A DNA stretch of 64,000 nucleotides, from NCBI GenBank assembly GCA_002256395.1, contig NKJG01000001.1, positions 868,001-932,000 on the forward strand. Reading direction: 5' to 3'. Shown here piece by piece: positions 1-7,363 of this stretch. The notes beneath the pieces were generated by a model, which searched no databases, was not told the origin of the DNA, and worked only from the letters and a program-made list of their open reading frames with translations. The position numbers and the translations under genes are program-made. Position 1 is the stretch's first letter. Each line of letters begins with the position of its first letter. Source of the stretch: Bacteroidetes bacterium B1(2017) (GTDB lineage Bacteria > Bacteroidota > Bacteroidia > UKL13-3).

Positions 1-557
1 TGAATAAATAGGGCGGTATTTGAATTATAAGGATAAAATAGGTACTCAAAACCTTGTTTTAAATAGAAATTGTTTTTGTCTCTGTCGTTGACAAATTGTG
101 CCATAGATGTTGGATGCCATGGATATGCTTTAACTTGATTTGTGTCGTAATAAAACACGGTAAATTTGGCAGGTTGGCCGTTGTCAACATAGGTGGTCTT
201 TGTAACAATTTCCGAAGTGATTATATTATTAGATGTCTTTTCAATAACTTTAATAAGTTCAATTGTATCTTTCAGTGAGCATAACAATAAAGAAGTCGGT
301 TGTTTATACACTAAAAACTGTAAGGTATATTCTAATTCACCAAAAACAATTTTTCCGGACAAAACATTCAAAACCTTCTCTCCAGTTGATTTCGCCTTCC
401 ATTTTACGTATGTACTATCAGCAGAAACATAGGCACTAATTTTTTTCTTTGGCCAGATTCCTAAATAAATACCTCGTATAGATTCTTGAGAAAATAAGTT
501 GTTAAAGCAAAAGAGGTAAATTGTGGTAAAAATAAAAATTAGGTGTTGCTTTTTCAT
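1..557 (-). CDS. Secreted protein of unknown function, 3' end outside the window
   Basis: An open frame runs leftward from an ATG at 557 to the window edge, giving at least 185 residues without a stop. The N-terminus (MKKQHLIFIFTTIYLFCFNN, then LFSQ) is a typical signal peptide with probable cleavage after SQ, so the product is probably exported. The visible mature part has alternating polar and aromatic residues that suggest beta structure, and I recognise no family. The ATG lies 2 bp after the stop of the XRE-type antitoxin gene (560-862), so the two could be co-transcribed. A secreted partner would be odd for a toxin-antitoxin pair, so the adjacency may be accidental. Confidence 0.7.
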   Translation of the reverse strand, partial: MKKQHLIFIFTTIYLFCFNNLFSQESIRGIYLGIWPKKKISAYVSADSTYVKWKAKSTGEKVLNVLSGKIVFGELEYTLQFLVYKQPTSLLLCSLKDTIELIKVIEKTSNNIITSEIVTKTTYVDNGQPAKFTVFYYDTNQVKAYPWHPTSMAQFVNDRDKNNFYLKQGFEYLFYPYNSNTALFI

Positions 558-559
558 TA

Positions 560-862
560 TCACGCAAGCTCAACATTGAAATTTACTTTTGCACCTAAAG
601 CTTCAAACACTTTTAAAATGGTTTCAAAGCGGGCGTTTTTTACGCTGTTTTCTATTTTGGAGATCTGGGCTTTTTGAACTCCAACAAGTTCTCCTAATTG
701 CTCTTGAGTCAAATGACGTTCCTGTCTAGCCTGTTTAATAGCCTGTCCTAACAAGTCAATTCGCAACTCATTTTCGAAAGAGTCACGTTTCTTTGTTCCC
801 CGTTTGCCAACGTGCTTGTCAATCAAGGTATCAAGCGAAACTGTTTTGAATTTGTCTGCCAT
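560..862 (-). CDS. XRE-family helix-turn-helix antitoxin (HigA-type)
   Basis: A 100-residue DNA-binding protein. Residues about 37-90 form a Cro/C1-type helix-turn-helix, with the recognition region around TQEQLGELVGVQKAQISKIE. The charged N-terminus would fit toxin binding. Its start is 8 bp after the stop of the RelE/HigB-like gene at 871-1212, so toxin precedes antitoxin, which is the characteristic order of HigBA modules. In that family the antitoxin neutralises the toxin and represses the operon. Pairing here is inferred from adjacency and size. Confidence 0.85.
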   Translation of the reverse strand: MADKFKTVSLDTLIDKHVGKRGTKKRDSFENELRIDLLGQAIKQARQERHLTQEQLGELVGVQKAQISKIENSVKNARFETILKVFEALGAKVNFNVELA

Positions 863-870
863 AACTAGTT

Positions 871-1212
871 CTATTTATTCTTGTTTTCTAAATACTGTTT
901 TCTAATGTCTTCGGCCTTTTTGATTTCCTTTGAAGGTGTCTTTTGAGTCTTTTTCAATATTCCATGAGTGGCAATAACCAAAGTATCTTTGCCATCCACC
1001 TTGTCCCAAAAGGCAAAAAGTCTGTAGGCTTTACTGTTATAAAGCGTTCTGAATTCCCAAATGGAGTCATTGATTTTTTTGAAAAGTTCAATGTCGCTAA
1101 CGAATTGAGATTTTTTCAAATTGTAGTATATCTTTTCCCTTGTCTTAGAGTCAAGATTCTCTAAAAAATCAATGGCTTCATAAAGCAATTCAATCTCAAA
1201 AGATGGCTTCAT
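871..1212 (-). CDS. RelE/HigB-like (phage Gp49-like) toxin
   Basis: A 113-residue protein when started at the ATG at 1212 (MKPSFEIELLYEA). The frame opens further upstream with a TTG at 1257, but the ATG start gives the usual family length. The fold signature is that of RelE/HigB mRNA interferases or Gp49-like proteins: an early helical pair, then WEFRTLYNSKAYRLFAFW and a strand LVIATHGILKKTQKTP followed by a lysine-rich tail. These toxins cleave mRNA at the ribosome. It is followed directly by an XRE antitoxin. Activity is inferred from the family. Confidence 0.8.
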   Translation of the reverse strand: MKPSFEIELLYEAIDFLENLDSKTREKIYYNLKKSQFVSDIELFKKINDSIWEFRTLYNSKAYRLFAFWDKVDGKDTLVIATHGILKKTQKTPSKEIKKAEDIRKQYLENKNK

Positions 1213-1584
1213 TTCCAATAATCTGTCAAATGTAAATATTTCCCTATTAGGAAACAAGCAGCTTTCCCATTCTAGGTCTAATTAGGAATGTTTTCGAAGG
1301 TTGAGGGCTTTTAGCCAAAGTAGTTCCAAATATTTTAGAATACCTCTTTTTCTTTTCCATATACCTATATATTATTTTTCAAAAATTCAAGGATGGATGT
1401 CTAAGGAAATTTCTTGTTCAAATATTTTACCCATGCCAGTACAAACATACGAGTCTCAAATTCGGTTTGCGAAAAATCAAATTGCTTCCACCTCAAACAG
1501 GCTGCATAAGCACATAGCAGTTTGTTCGGTAGCCCCACTCTGTAGCCACTTGCAAAGAAAAATGAAAGAAGTAGGATAAATATT
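1213..1584. other. Intergenic region without a supported gene
   Basis: About 370 bp separate the toxin start and the rhomboid stop. A plus-strand frame at 1301-1579 is open, but its residues show no family character and no secretion signal. I see no RNA gene and no convincing hairpin. The minus-strand promoter of the toxin-antitoxin pair should lie in the first 100 bp or so. Confidence 0.5.
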
Positions 1585-3141
1585 CTACTCCCTTTCCTCC
1601 ACCGGTTTCAACGTTGCCCGAAAAATAAGCCCAATAATAAAACCACTTACTAGGCCTCCAATATGGGCGGCATTGTCTATGCCTCCTGCAAAGCCCATCA
1701 GTAAATTAAAGCCTACAAATACCACCGTGCTTATCAAAAACGATTTGGCAAACTCGGGTGTAAATACCTTTGTTAAAAGCAGGGCAAGAAAAATTCCATA
1801 CAATCCAAAAATGGCACCCGATGCTCCCACACTTATCGTGGCATCATACCACCACAAACTGGCACAACTGGCCAATATGCCGGTGACTAAATAAAAAAGC
1901 AAAAATCTTGTTCTTCCTAGCAATGGCTCCAAGAAAATTCCCACGAATAATAAGCCATACATATTTGCCGCTAAATGCATCAAACCACCGTGCAAAAAGG
2001 TACTGCTTACTAAGCGCCACCATTCGCCGTTTAGGGTCAGGGGACCATAATTTGCACCCCAGGTTAAAAGATCTTGAGCTTTGAAGGAGATAAAACCAAA
2101 GCCTGCAAAAAACATGGCTAGGTAAACCGCAAGATTGGCATAGATTAATAGGGGTGTGATAAAATATCCTTCGCTAGGTTTCAAAAAGTTTAAAAACTCT
2201 TTTAACTCTGTATCCTCTGTTGCTGTTCCACTTTCAAAACGAGTAAGTTCTCCGTGGTCAAATCGTGGTATAAAAATAAGTAGGAACCAAACGAATGCGC
2301 CAATTCCAAAAGATCCAAAAATCCAGGCCAAGGTATCGCCCAAGCGTTGCTCAAAGGGCTCGTTTATGGGTAAAAACAAAGACGTATAGAGGGAAGTGTA
2401 TTTAGGGCGTTGCTCAACCGCTTTCATATATCCTTCCATATCATCGGTATTACCTACCCTTTCTAAATACACAAATTGGTTTAGGTCTTTCTTGTCAAAG
2501 TTGGCCTGACATTCCTTAGCAAAGGCATCGTACTTTTCCTCCTTCTCTTTTTCCTCCAATCGGTTGCTAATTTTTTCAGAATACTTAACTCCCATCCAAG
2601 CCAAACAACTTGATTTAGCGGTATCGGCCACGCTTCCTAAAATTGGAAGCGCCACATAAATATGCATCACAAAATTTTCATTGTTCTTTCCTGTCACCTC
2701 AAACGAAGGATGCACACCAATGTTCGATTTATCTATATAAAAGTTTTTAAGGGTATAATATTTTGTTTGCTCCTGTTTAAGAATAGAATTTATAGAATCT
2801 AAGTGGGTAAGTTTACCGCTAGCCTTTTCCAAATAGCTTTGAGCCACAATAGTTGGAGTAGCCAGCGCCAGCCAAAGCACTATCATATAAAAGTCTATCC
2901 AAGATCCCTTTGTAGTGCTAAGGTCTAAGAGTTTAAGCCGCGGCCGTAAATACAGCAAAATAGGAATCCAAGGAAGGGCCAATGGAAAACCAAAATTAAC
3001 TACAACTTCCTTCAGCGAAAAAAGATGCAGCTTAATTAGCAGCAACCAATTTAAAAAAGTATACAAGCCACAAAGCGCAATGGCCGTGAGGAGAAAAGGA
3101 AGGTAGAAGAGTTTGAGTTTTTTGAGGAGGGTTGAAGGCAT
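1585..3141 (-). CDS. Rhomboid-family intramembrane serine protease with extra N-terminal domain
   Basis: A 518-residue membrane protein. The C-terminal part (about 330-510) is a rhomboid domain: HGGLMHLAANMYG (H384, H389, N393), the catalytic serine in GASGAIFG (S441) and the catalytic histidine in AAHIGG (H493). These form the Ser-His dyad of rhomboid proteases, which cut membrane helices. The N-terminal 300 residues are unusual. They hold hydrophobic segments near 12-38, 50-66 and 83-100, a hydrophilic stretch of about 165 residues with a lysine/glutamate-rich helix (190-212), and another membrane segment near 270-292. That is much longer than a minimal six-helix rhomboid. The substrate is unknown. 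Confidence 0.88.
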   Translation of the reverse strand: MPSTLLKKLKLFYLPFLLTAIALCGLYTFLNWLLLIKLHLFSLKEVVVNFGFPLALPWIPILLYLRPRLKLLDLSTTKGSWIDFYMIVLWLALATPTIVAQSYLEKASGKLTHLDSINSILKQEQTKYYTLKNFYIDKSNIGVHPSFEVTGKNNENFVMHIYVALPILGSVADTAKSSCLAWMGVKYSEKISNRLEEKEKEEKYDAFAKECQANFDKKDLNQFVYLERVGNTDDMEGYMKAVEQRPKYTSLYTSLFLPINEPFEQRLGDTLAWIFGSFGIGAFVWFLLIFIPRFDHGELTRFESGTATEDTELKEFLNFLKPSEGYFITPLLIYANLAVYLAMFFAGFGFISFKAQDLLTWGANYGPLTLNGEWWRLVSSTFLHGGLMHLAANMYGLLFVGIFLEPLLGRTRFLLFYLVTGILASCASLWWYDATISVGASGAIFGLYGIFLALLLTKVFTPEFAKSFLISTVVFVGFNLLMGFAGGIDNAAHIGGLVSGFIIGLIFRATLKPVEERE

Positions 3142-3242
3142 AGCTTGCTTTATATTTGTTATTCTTAGGGTTTGTTGAACCTATATCAAATATCCTTAAA
3201 AAAAAGTGTATTGCAAATACTATGCTTCCATTTCTTTGTTTC

Positions 3243-3722
3243 TTAGCTAAGCAATACAAGTTGTCCTAAATGATATTGCAAATGTGAAGTTCGTGTGATA
3301 AGTATATTCAGCTTATTGCGTTGTGGCTCCTTTAAAAAATCTTCTTCCGAAACAGCAGTGTGTTTTTCAAGCCATTCTTCTGATGTTAAGCTTTCAAATT
3401 TCTCTTGAAAGAAACTATTTTGTTTATCTAACATAGCCCTCAATTCAATACCTGATGGCGTTTGAGTGGCAACTTTATCTGCCTGTTTAATATATATCTC
3501 ATACAATTCGGGAAATAGTTTTTCACCCATATCCAATAGCCTCAACATATCATCATGCACGGCTATAAGGTGACCTAAAATATAGCTTCCTCTGTTTTTC
3601 CCTGGTGCTACTTCTTTTTGCAATTGCTCATCGCTTAGTGCTTGCACGTGTTTGTTTAAATTTACAATAGAACCATTCCATCTGTCGATGACCATTTTTA
3701 CAAGTAAGTCTGTTTGTTTCAT
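3243..3722 (-). CDS. DinB-family (DinB_2-like) protein
   Basis: A 159-residue protein when started at the ATG at 3722 (MKQTDLLVKMVIDRWN). The open frame extends upstream to 3788, but those 22 residues do not resemble the family. It has the four-helix DinB/YfiT plan: an N-terminal helix, GSYILGHLIAVHDDMLRLLD with a candidate metal-ligand histidine, and C-terminal HLQYHLGQLVLL with paired histidines. Family members bind a divalent metal, and some are thiol-dependent transferases, so the reaction here is unknown. It is divergent from a GlxA-like regulator at 3842, which suggests shared control. Confidence 0.75.
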   Translation of the reverse strand: MKQTDLLVKMVIDRWNGSIVNLNKHVQALSDEQLQKEVAPGKNRGSYILGHLIAVHDDMLRLLDMGEKLFPELYEIYIKQADKVATQTPSGIELRAMLDKQNSFFQEKFESLTSEEWLEKHTAVSEEDFLKEPQRNKLNILITRTSHLQYHLGQLVLLS

Positions 3723-3776
3723 TTGTTTTAAGTTTAGAATACAATAATAGAGTCTATACCGTATAAATAATGGGTG

Positions 3777-3835
3777 CCATTTAGACATAATGGTGGGTTG
3801 ATTTAGACAGGCTCTTTGCCTAATATTGAGGCAAA
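3777..3835. promoter_or_regulatory. Candidate operator: two ATTTAGACA repeats 22 bp apart and two short inverted repeats
   Basis: The divergent region between the DinB-like gene and the GlxA-like regulator contains ATTTAGACA at 3779-3787 and again at 3801-3809. They are in direct orientation with a 22-bp period, about two helical turns. A small palindrome, CCATT/AATGG (3777-3793), overlaps the first copy. A second one, TTTGCCT/AGGCAAA (3815-3821 and 3829-3835), lies just before the ATG at 3842. AraC-family regulators commonly bind direct repeats with about this spacing, so autoregulation or control of the neighbour is plausible. Binding is inferred. Confidence 0.4.
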
Positions 3836-3841
3836 AATCAA

Positions 3842-4828
3842 ATGAAACATCTGAGTATTCTGGTTCCCGACGAACAAACTACTATGAGTACCGTTGCCTG
3901 TATTGTTGGAGCCTATCAACTATTTACCGAAGCCAACAAGTATGCCATCAAACACGGTGAAAAGGCCCTGTTTGAAATTGAGTTGGTAGGTGCTACACCC
4001 AACAATTTTCTTACACACAATTTTCTATCTATAAAACACACTATTTCTATTACCGAAATAAACAAAACCAATCTTATCCTTATTCCTGCCTCCTTAATTC
4101 GCAGTTATGAAATGGCTACTCCAAACAATAAACTACTTATTCATTGGATTGCAAAACAGTATAAACAAGGTGCAGAGCTAGCTAGTATGTGTGCTGGAAG
4201 TTTTATGTTGGCCTCCACTGGAATTCTTGCAGGCAAAGTGTGCTCCACACATTGGGCATTGGCCGAAAATTTTAGAGAATTGTATCCCGATGTAAACTTA
4301 CAAACCGATCAATTAATTACCGATGAAAATGGCATTTACACAAATGGTGGTGCCTATTCTTTTTTAAATTTGTTGTTGTATTTGGTAGAGAAGTTTTATG
4401 GTCGGCAAACGGCCATTCACTGCGCAAAATATTTTCAGATAGACTTAGACAGAACCTTACAATCCGAATTTTCAATTTTTAACGGACATAAAAAACATAG
4501 CGACGAGGAGATTTTGAAAGCTCAATTATTTTTGGAAGAAAATTATAAAGATAAAATATCCATCGAAAAACTATCCTCTGAGTTAAATATTGGCAGAAGA
4601 AATTTTGATAGAAGATTTATAAAGGCAACCGGACTTACTCCCATAGATTATTTGCAAAGAGTAAAAATAGAAGCTGCTAAAAAAATGTTTGAAACTAGCA
4701 GAAAAACGGTTCATGAAATAATGTTTGAAGTGGGGTATACAGATACAAAAGCGTTTCGCGATGTATTTTTCCGAGTAACAGGTTTATCGCCTTTAAGCTA
4801 TAAATCTAAATATAACTCGAAAAACTAA
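3842..4828 (+). CDS. GlxA-like transcriptional regulator (DJ-1/PfpI domain plus AraC helix-turn-helix)
   Basis: A 328-residue two-domain regulator. Residues 1-195 form a DJ-1/PfpI (class I glutamine amidotransferase-like) domain with the nucleophile-elbow cysteine at C117 (ASMCAGSFMLA). Residues about 220-325 carry the two AraC-type helix-turn-helix motifs, including ISIEKLSSELNIGRRNFDRR and the conserved ending VGYTDTKAFRDVFFRVTGLS. In GlxA-type regulators the first domain is thought to sense a ligand and the second binds DNA. The gene is divergent from the DinB-like gene. Repeats upstream (3777-3835) may be its operator. Confidence 0.88.
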   Translation: MKHLSILVPDEQTTMSTVACIVGAYQLFTEANKYAIKHGEKALFEIELVGATPNNFLTHNFLSIKHTISITEINKTNLILIPASLIRSYEMATPNNKLLIHWIAKQYKQGAELASMCAGSFMLASTGILAGKVCSTHWALAENFRELYPDVNLQTDQLITDENGIYTNGGAYSFLNLLLYLVEKFYGRQTAIHCAKYFQIDLDRTLQSEFSIFNGHKKHSDEEILKAQLFLEENYKDKISIEKLSSELNIGRRNFDRRFIKATGLTPIDYLQRVKIEAAKKMFETSRKTVHEIMFEVGYTDTKAFRDVFFRVTGLSPLSYKSKYNSKN

Positions 4829-4885
4829 AATACTCCCTATCAAAACAGCCTTTACGCATATTAATTTTGCCACAATTACTTCAAA

Positions 4886-5029
4886 TTATTTTCCAGATAT
4901 AAACCCTTTTAATTTCACATCTTCTAAATTATCTCCATCTCTTACTACTATTTCCCAAGAGCTAATATAATCGGGGTTGCTTATAACAGTTCCAGTTCCT
5001 CTTTCTGTATAGTCTCCTTCCCAGTTCAT
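4886..5029 (-). CDS. Small open reading frame or gene remnant, 47 codons
   Basis: It runs from ATG at 5029 to TAA at 4886-4888 and encodes a 47-residue acidic polypeptide (MNWEGDYTERGTGTVISNPD, ending KLKGFISGK). An in-frame stop lies four codons before the ATG, so there is no longer version in this frame. The composition looks protein-like rather than random, but no family is recognised. It sits between a regulator and an acetyltransferase in a stretch that also holds two other gene fragments, so it may be the tail of a lost gene. Confidence 0.3.
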   Translation of the reverse strand: MNWEGDYTERGTGTVISNPDYISSWEIVVRDGDNLEDVKLKGFISGK

Positions 5030-5095
5030 TCTATTGTTTTACTCTATTTATTTTCTCAATCGCTTCCTACAAATTTAGTCTTAGCTTTAGTAAAA

Positions 5096-5281
5096 TCAAT
5101 CGGTAAGATCTTGTATACATTGCTCTCTAATGGCCCATAGCTCGTTAAGCGATAGTTTACTAGTAGGCATATTTTCGAGCCATTTTTCTAAATACTTTTT
5201 ATGGTACCTCACCTTATAATCAGTTATTTGATGCGTTAGTATTTCAATCTCTTCAATAAGGTCGTCTGTGAAGTCAATGGC
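5096..5281 (-). pseudogene. Gene fragment without a usable start codon
   Basis: This minus-strand frame is open for 61 codons, from just after a TAG (5282-5284) to a TGA at 5096-5098. It reads like real protein: an amphipathic helical stretch (DDLIEEIEILTHQITDYKVR) followed by YLEKWLENMPTSKLSLNELW. There is no ATG, GTG or TTG near its beginning, and the first ATG is deep inside (5170). The simplest reading is the 3' part of a gene that lost its 5' end. I recognise no family. Confidence 0.4.
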
Positions 5282-5316
5282 CTATGTGGCTTTATGAAAA
5301 GGGATAGTATTTATCC

Positions 5317-5820
5317 TTAATTAAGTTTAAGAGTGTACAAATAATATTGTTTCCCATAAATTAAATCAAGATCCTTTTGCTTCACAAAGCCAAGACTTTC
5401 ATAAATATGCCTTGCTGCATTTTGGAACTCGGAGGTATGTAAAGCAATAATTTCTTCTCCAGTTGCCTTGGCAAAATCTATACATTGTTGGGTGAGTTTT
5501 CTACCAATTCCCCTGCCTTCAAATTTTGGATGAACGCCAACGAGTCGTATATAAGAGTAATCTGATGGAAAATAATTTGTAGGATTGCCATGTGGAATCA
5601 AAAATGCCATTCCAACCAGTTCGCTTGCATTTTCACAAACAAAACAGGTTGCTACTTTCAAAAGGCTTAAATACGTTTCATCCTCCTTATGCCTAGACTT
5701 CATCAATTCCCAATTTTCATTCCCTATTACGTTTTGGAATTGCCCATACGCAAGTAAACCCAAACTTTGTAGTTGTTTCAAATCTGATTCGTTTGCTGTT
5801 CTATAGCTTATAGTATTCAT
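5317..5820 (-). CDS. GNAT-family N-acetyltransferase
   Basis: A 167-residue protein with a Gcn5-type acetyltransferase fold. The acetyl-CoA pyrophosphate loop is visible in the segment YIRLVGVHPKFEGRGIGRKL (V/G-x-x-x-x-G-R-G-x-G), followed by the helix TQQCIDFAKATGEEIIALHT and the C-terminal AARHIYESLGFVK that is typical of the family. It transfers an acetyl group from acetyl-CoA to an amine, but the substrate cannot be read from sequence. ATG start at 5820. It has no operon partner and is flanked by gene remnants on both sides. Confidence 0.85.
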   Translation of the reverse strand: MNTISYRTANESDLKQLQSLGLLAYGQFQNVIGNENWELMKSRHKEDETYLSLLKVATCFVCENASELVGMAFLIPHGNPTNYFPSDYSYIRLVGVHPKFEGRGIGRKLTQQCIDFAKATGEEIIALHTSEFQNAARHIYESLGFVKQKDLDLIYGKQYYLYTLKLN

Positions 5821-5906
5821 ACTGTTCTTGTTTTCTCCTTAATTTTATTCTTTCAAGTAAAATTGAAAGTCAGTGTTTTCATTGTGCTATACAATTTTCA
5901 TTTTAA

Positions 5907-6071
5907 TTACTCATTTTGTTTTGGTTCGGCCATTACTTTTTTTAAGCGCCCAATAAATAAATAGTCAAGGTCTGTTAAGTGATGTAAAATTTGGCGAATA
6001 TTCCATTTGCCTGGGCCATAGTTTCTCTGCAAGTCTGTTTCCGACAAATCAAAACATTGCCTTGGCGCCAT
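5907..6071 (-). pseudogene. Truncated DinB_2-like gene fragment
   Basis: From ATG at 6071 to TAA at 5907-5909 this frame encodes 54 residues. The stretch YGPGKWNIRQILHHLTDLDY is characteristic of the beginning of DinB_2-type proteins (G-K-W-x-I-R-Q-x-L-x-H-L). Full-length members have about 150-180 residues, so roughly two thirds is missing, including the C-terminal histidine motif. The frame ends in MAEPKQNE. A more intact DinB-like gene is present at 3243-3722. This copy is probably a decaying paralogue or transferred remnant. Confidence 0.5.
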
Positions 6072-6098
6072 TTTATCCAGGCCGATTTAATTATTGTT

Positions 6099-6590
6099 TT
6101 AGTTTGCACTGAACCAATCATAAATCCAATAAAGTAAATACCCAACTAAAAATAGTCTGACTAGTATACTAAATACTGAATGTTTTACATCCCCTTTTTC
6201 AAGAGTCAAAGGCAGTTGTTGTTGGCTCGTCCAAACAGGATTTAATGGCATACCAAATTGATAGTTCTTAGCCTCTTTTGTTTGAACCTTTAAAACTTGC
6301 CCAGCCCCAATCAGCGAATTAATTTTTACTAGTTCTGCCTTCGAAATAGTATCCAGTGGAATTATCCAGTTACCACAAACAATTTTCTGATCTGTTAATA
6401 ATACAACAGCCCTCTGTGAAGTAACCCAATCCAATCCACGCCTAATATCTTCATTAGTGCTAGTCACAATGCTCTTGCTAGCATCGGCCGCCAAAACCTT
6501 TTCATTGGGGTTGTTTTGCTCAAACTTTCGTCTTACACCTTCCGTTCCGTATATAAGGTCGGAAAGGCCTTTTAAGAATTGATTTATCAT
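6099..6590 (-). CDS. Unknown protein with a C-terminal membrane segment
   Basis: A 163-residue protein starting MINQFLKGLSDLIYG. Residues about 35-125 look like a beta-rich domain: a segment RAVVLLTDQKIVCGNWIIPL followed by DTISKAELVKINSLIGAGQVLKV in two short blocks. This resembles small bacterial PH-like domains, but that is only an impression. Residues about 138-158 (VFSILVRLFLVGYLLYWIYD) form one hydrophobic segment, giving a tail-anchored topology. No family is assigned with confidence. The gap to the lipoprotein gene upstream (6668) is 77 bp, so they may be independent. Confidence 0.7.
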   Translation of the reverse strand: MINQFLKGLSDLIYGTEGVRRKFEQNNPNEKVLAADASKSIVTSTNEDIRRGLDWVTSQRAVVLLTDQKIVCGNWIIPLDTISKAELVKINSLIGAGQVLKVQTKEAKNYQFGMPLNPVWTSQQQLPLTLEKGDVKHSVFSILVRLFLVGYLLYWIYDWFSAN

Positions 6591-6667
6591 TGATGGTGGG
6601 TGGTTTAAAATGTTGCAGTTGCGCTATTAAAAAAAGCAAATTTAAATGCCAATTTTCAATTAAGCTC

Positions 6668-7312
6668 TCAATCCTCCCCTTTAATTTCGGGCGGTGTAAA
6701 TTTAACTTTAGATCTAAGAGGCGGACCAGGATTAAAGTAAAGTACTTTTGCTAATAGTATTGAATCAAAAGTTAAGGTATCCACTTGTGTTTTTCCAATA
6801 ATTGTGGGCTTGTCCAAAATAGATTTAAACACCAAATCTAAGCTTTCAAGTTTTGGGGTAGCATCTGGAGGCAAATAGTTAATATTCTTTTCTTGAGAGT
6901 AATTCTCAAAATAGCTAATAAGATAATTAAACCCACAATACAGCCTTCCTGGCACCTTTTCTGGATCATAGGTTGGCATCTTAAAATTTAGAACAGAGGT
7001 ATCCTGCAGCAGCTTAAAAACAATATTTCGCGTGCTATCAGGTACAAAAATCTTATAATATTCCCTTGGTGCATTATACTCTTTTCGTGTAATTAAAATG
7101 CCATCTCCATTTTGGTCAAATGAAATGGAATGAGCCACGTATACCTGCGCAATATTAATAAGTGTGTCTTTATAACCTTCACTATAAAACGTATCCCCAT
7201 AGGTATGTGATGAACCTGTCCAGGTAACTTGTTTTAAGGGTGATTTGTCTGAGTGAACGCAGGCTACTAGGTGGGTTAGCAAGGCAAAGAGTAGTAGGGG
7301 GAGTTTATTCAT
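6668..7312 (-). CDS. Lipoprotein of unknown function
   Basis: A 214-residue protein. The N-terminus (MNKLPLLLFALLTHLVAC) is a lipoprotein signal peptide with lipobox LVAC, predicting a lipid-anchored cysteine at residue 18. The mature part contains no recognisable domain. It has many aromatic and charged residues and short beta-like segments, as in envelope-associated Bacteroidota lipoproteins. It ends only about 50 bp from the mcrC side of the defence island and is on the same strand, but nothing suggests a defence role. Confidence 0.75.
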   Translation of the reverse strand: MNKLPLLLFALLTHLVACVHSDKSPLKQVTWTGSSHTYGDTFYSEGYKDTLINIAQVYVAHSISFDQNGDGILITRKEYNAPREYYKIFVPDSTRNIVFKLLQDTSVLNFKMPTYDPEKVPGRLYCGFNYLISYFENYSQEKNINYLPPDATPKLESLDLVFKSILDKPTIIGKTQVDTLTFDSILLAKVLYFNPGPPLRSKVKFTPPEIKGED

Positions 7313-7363
7313 GTTAAGAGACTAGCTTTTGGTGAGGGTTGTCGCAGAGTAGTGAATGTTTCT

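Noticed and set aside
1301..1579. Plus-strand frame of 92 codons
   Set aside because: Not protein-like, no neighbours on that strand, and it fills an otherwise empty gap.
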